From the NCBI GenBank assembly GCA_013400115.1, contig VXBP01010394.1, forward strand, positions 62,001-126,000: a stretch of DNA of 64,000 nucleotides. The letters run 5' to 3'. Every line of letters starts with the position of its first letter. The stretch's first letter is position 1. The notes beneath the pieces are model-generated. The model worked only from the letters and a program-made list of their open reading frames with translations, was not told the origin of the DNA and did no database searches. Shown piece by piece: positions 61,099 to 64,000 of the stretch. This DNA comes from Rhinopomastus cyanomelas. Taxonomy: Eukaryota > Chordata > Aves > Bucerotiformes > Rhinopomastidae. Position numbers and translations under genes: made by a program.

Positions 61099-62664
61099 CT
61101 ATCATAATTAACATACTGAAAATATGATGCAGAACCGGCAGCCAGCGTGCTTCAGACTAGTACTTGTCTCTAGCTTCATAATGGGGATTCTACGCAGGTT
61201 AACGTGTCTGTACATCTTGTTTCCCTTGTTTGTGTTTTATGTTTTATTTCTCTTTATCACTTGGGTTAATTATTGTGTGCAGCAGCAAATCAGCAAAAGA
61301 CTCAAAGCACAGAGACAACTGTCACTTCACACAGAACTGTATAAATTAACCTGTGATATAATTACCTGCTGACCTTTATTTGACATGTTGTGCTTTGATG
61401 AACAAAGCATATTTGATATAGCCGACAGTTTTGTTCTGTTTGGGAAAGAGAAGATGAATCCTTGGCTAATTCAGAGAGACAGGTAACAGAAGGTGAGCTC
61501 GGTCAGGATTGCCCATGAGTGAAAGCTCCATAGGCTTGGACTGCAGAGCCATCAGCTTTAGAGAGACAGCACAACAGCGAGGGACACGCTGTTCTGTGTG
61601 ACAGCCTGAACTGGGAACGTTCTGTGCTCTGACTGTGAAATGCATGCGGATGCTTTGCTGCCTATTAGTCAGAAGACGTGGAGCCTGAGTTATAAGTTAA
61701 ACAAAGTTATTATGGACAAAAATGCTGCCTCTGCTGTGAGTTATCGGCTGCTCATTTTTGTCCTCTCCTAACCAGCTGTTACTGAGTGTCCAGAAGAAAT
61801 AAATGTGAGCTGGTCTGTCCATCTGCCTGACAGAGCAGTCTTCTTGCAGTGGCTTGGTAACTGTGTATTGACTTGTTTGCAGCAGTCCAGTAGGTAATAA
61901 AGGGTAGTCGGTCTCTTACCTGCAGCCTCCCTTCAGACCTCCTGTGTCAAGTTGCTCCAACTTCTTGTCGGGTTGCCAGGCCATTTTCGTTTTCCATGTA
62001 TGCTGTTCTGCTTCACTTGACTGTAGAGCCAGTGTTTTGCAGCTAGCATTCGGCACTCCCTGCTTGCCTTCTGAAGAGTAATAAAAAGGAAATTTATCAT
62101 TTGGCCAAGTGTTCAGGTGTGGAATTTCCTACACTCATTTATTTTTAATAAAAGTTTTAAGAAAGGCTTGAACCTCAAATCCTCTTGGAGTCAAGGAACA
62201 GTTCCTTGGCTCTTAGGTTCTGAAGTTGAGTTGAAGGGCCAAACCTCTGAAATAAATTAAATCGGTGATTTTTCTTTTAAGTTATAGACATGTAAATACC
62301 TTTCTTGAAATCAAGGGCAAGTCTGATCTTAACTAATCATCTTATGCTGATTTTCTTCACTATTTTGGTGGGGTTTTTTTAGAAAACAGAGATCAGGTTT
62401 CAAACTGTTGATGGTCAACATGAGGGGTGTCTGTGAGGCATATTCTAGACAGCAAAACCCTAGACTTCAGAAGTAGGGTGCCTTGTGTTCAGCAGTGACT
62501 GCAGTTCATGCATGCCAAGGCTGCTGTTTGATTGTAGATCCTGTTCCCTTCCTAAAGGAGTAAGAGAGCTTCAGTGAACTGCAGTAACAAAGGTGTGGGC
62601 TGCACTCCTCACTTTGTACTACAGGTAGATTTTTAAGATAAACAGGATTACTCTGGAGCCTTCG
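61099..62664 (+). other. SLIT3 intron, unique sequence
   Basis: No exon or repeat is recognised. The segment around 61255-61390 carries spaced TTAATTATT, AAATTAA and TAATTA words with little simple repeat, so it is a weak candidate for a conserved element. Confidence 0.5.
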
Positions 62665-62980
62665 TAGAACCATAGAATCATGAAAGTTGGAAGAGACATC
62701 TGAGATTGTCCAGTCCAACCATCAACCCAACCTCACCCTGCCCAGTAAAGCTTGTTCCCAAGGGTCACATCTACACATGTTTTTTTTAACACCTTCAGGG
62801 ACAGTGACTCCAGCACCTCCCTGGGCAGCCTGTTCCAACTCCTGACCACTCTGTCAGTTTACCTGATGTCCAGTGTAAACCTCCCCTGGCACAGCTTGGG
62901 CCATTTACTCTCATCCTGTTGCTACTGACTTGGGAGAAGAGACTGAACTCCACCTTTCTATAACCTTCTAAACTATCAGG
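62665..62980 (-). mobile_element. CR1 LINE 3' fragment, antisense (left arm of an inverted CR1 pair)
   Basis: The + strand begins 'agaaccatagaatcatgaaa', then 'gttggaagagacatctgaga', 'ttgtccagtccaaccatcaa', 'ctccctgggcagcctgttcc', 'ctcatcctgttgctactgac', 'ttgggagaagagactga'. It is truncated at about 62980 and is followed within 30 bases by an oppositely oriented CR1. Confidence 0.93.
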
Positions 62981-63009
62981 ACCAAGATTCTGAGTTTCAT
63001 TCATTCAGG

Positions 63010-63510
63010 CCTCACTCTGAGTACTGGAGGCAGTTCTGGCTCCCTCATTTTAAGAAAGAGACAGGGATGCTACAGTGGGTCTAGAGGAGAGCAACAAGGC
63101 TGGTGAAGGGACTAGAGGGAAAGTCTGATGAAGAGTGGTTAAGGGAGCTGGGGTTGTTTAGACTGGAGAAGAAAAGACTCAAGGGGGACCTTCTCCCTCT
63201 ATACAGCTACCTTCAGGATGGTTATAGTCAGGTGGGGGTCGGGCTTTTCTCCCAGGCAACTAGTGCCAGGATGAGAGGGCAGGACTTGAAGATGCCAGGG
63301 GAGGGTTAGGTTGGATGTTAGTTCTTCCTCATGGAAGAGTGATCAGACCCTGGAACGGACTCCCCAGGGCAGTGGTAGAGTCCCCATCCCTGGAGGTGTT
63401 AAGAACAGACTGGCTGCGGCCTTTAGTGGTGGATGTGGTCATGTTAGGTCATGGGCTGGGCTGGATGAGCTCAGAGGTCTTTTTCAGCCACAGTAGTTCT
63501 GTGATTCCTA
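63010..63510 (+). mobile_element. CR1 LINE 3' fragment, sense (right arm of an inverted CR1 pair)
   Basis: Translation shows WLRELGLFRLEKKRLKGDLL and, after a frameshift near 63310, WNGLPRAVVESPSLEVLRTD. The 3' UTR reads 'tggatgagctcagaggtctt' and ends TAGTTCTGTGATTCCTAG. It is about 500 bp and ends about 490 bp before the presumed acceptor at the right edge. Confidence 0.94.
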
Positions 63511-64000
63511 GTTCTCTGTGGAGGGAATGATCAGCTGTAGGACATTCAATTTATTTATTTATTGCTCTTTTTTAAGACAACTCCATGGTGTGACCAGCGA
63601 GGAGTTAAAATTCTAGTCTGAGGTCACACTTAATACACCTAGAGCAAGTGAAGAAGACAAAACATTTCTAAGTGTTCTCGTGAAGGTTTATTGTGTAAGG
63701 TCTATGTTTTGTGAGATGATGCAGCGTGTCATGTGGAAACATGCAGTGAGGTTCTACTTAAGTAAAAAGGTAAAACACATCTTGTGAGGGGTATCTTGCC
63801 CATGATGGTCTAGAGAGCTTTCTTGGAAGGAACGGAAGAGGAATAATTGAGAATATCACATCTCTGAGCCATGTGCTAGCACAAGTTTCTGAGATATGGT
63901 TCATAGCAGCTGGAGTTTTGCTTTTTTTCACAGAATATTTCTCTGCTCTTACCATCTCCTTTCTGCTTTGCTTAATGTTCTCTTCACTTCCCCTTTGCAG
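63511..64000 (+). other. SLIT3 intron end, ending in a presumed acceptor
   Basis: Unique sequence with a short TTTA microsatellite near 63550-63562. No gene is seen. The last bases form the splice-site candidate annotated separately. Confidence 0.55.
63958..64000 (+). other. Presumed 3' splice site (branch point, polypyrimidine tract and CAG)
   Basis: A pyrimidine-dominated run leads to 'cttcccctttgcag', ending on the final base of the window. A branch-point-like TGCTTAAT lies at 63969-63976, about 25-30 bases before the AG. No AG falls between that point and the final one. If real, the next SLIT3 exon starts at 64001 and must supply the last base of the Leu codon split at 11079. The exon itself is outside the window. 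Confidence 0.45.

Noticed and set aside
1..64000. The SLIT3-hosted microRNA miR-218-2
   Set aside because: It is known from a SLIT3 intron further downstream in the gene. I did not see its mature sequence in this window on the + strand.

Overview
The window looks like a piece of a bird genome, lying inside one large gene, with no complete gene of its own. The host-genome clue is the repeat content. At least 18 pieces of CR1-type LINE retrotransposon are present (8 on the + strand, 10 on the - strand, about 5.5 kb or 8-9% of the window). Several end in the short ATTCTRTG-like repeats typical of avian CR1. I see no Alu, L1, B1/B2 or other mammalian-type repeat. Turtles and crocodilians also carry CR1, so 'bird' is likely rather than proven.

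The one host coding segment I can support is a 72-bp exon at 11008-11079 on the + strand. It has a clean 3' splice site before it, GTAAGT after it, and phase-2 boundaries on both sides. It encodes one leucine-rich repeat whose residues fit the third repeat of the first LRR domain of SLIT3, a secreted axon-guidance ligand of ROBO receptors, better than the SLIT1 or SLIT2 counterparts as I recall them. The rest of the window therefore reads as SLIT3 intron: about 11 kb upstream of the exon and at least 52.9 kb downstream. The last 40 bases form a textbook polypyrimidine tract ending in CAG at the final base, so the next exon may begin just outside the window.

Layout: 1-428 CR1 (-); 429-11007 upstream intron, nearly repeat-free except for a CR1 scrap at 9204-9293, with an AT-rich duplicated tract near 4.2 kb and homeodomain-like and palindromic motif clusters at 9.7-10.1 kb; 11008-11079 SLIT3 exon; 11080-22340 intron with six CR1 pieces, including two that keep recognisable reverse-transcriptase sequence (13.3-14.1 kb and 21.4-22.3 kb); 22341-51243 mostly unique intron with a few short CR1 tails; 51244-63510 a CR1-rich stretch with eight pieces; 63511-64000 a unique tail ending in the presumed acceptor.

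Nearly all open reading frames in the window are chance ORFs in noncoding DNA or CR1 fragments. I found no RNA gene, CRISPR array, operon or other prokaryotic feature, and nothing I would call a new biological system. The most useful observations are the SLIT3 anchor, the terminal acceptor, an ambiguous base exactly at a CR1 deletion junction (possible assembly collapse), and several motif clusters that deserve a conservation check.
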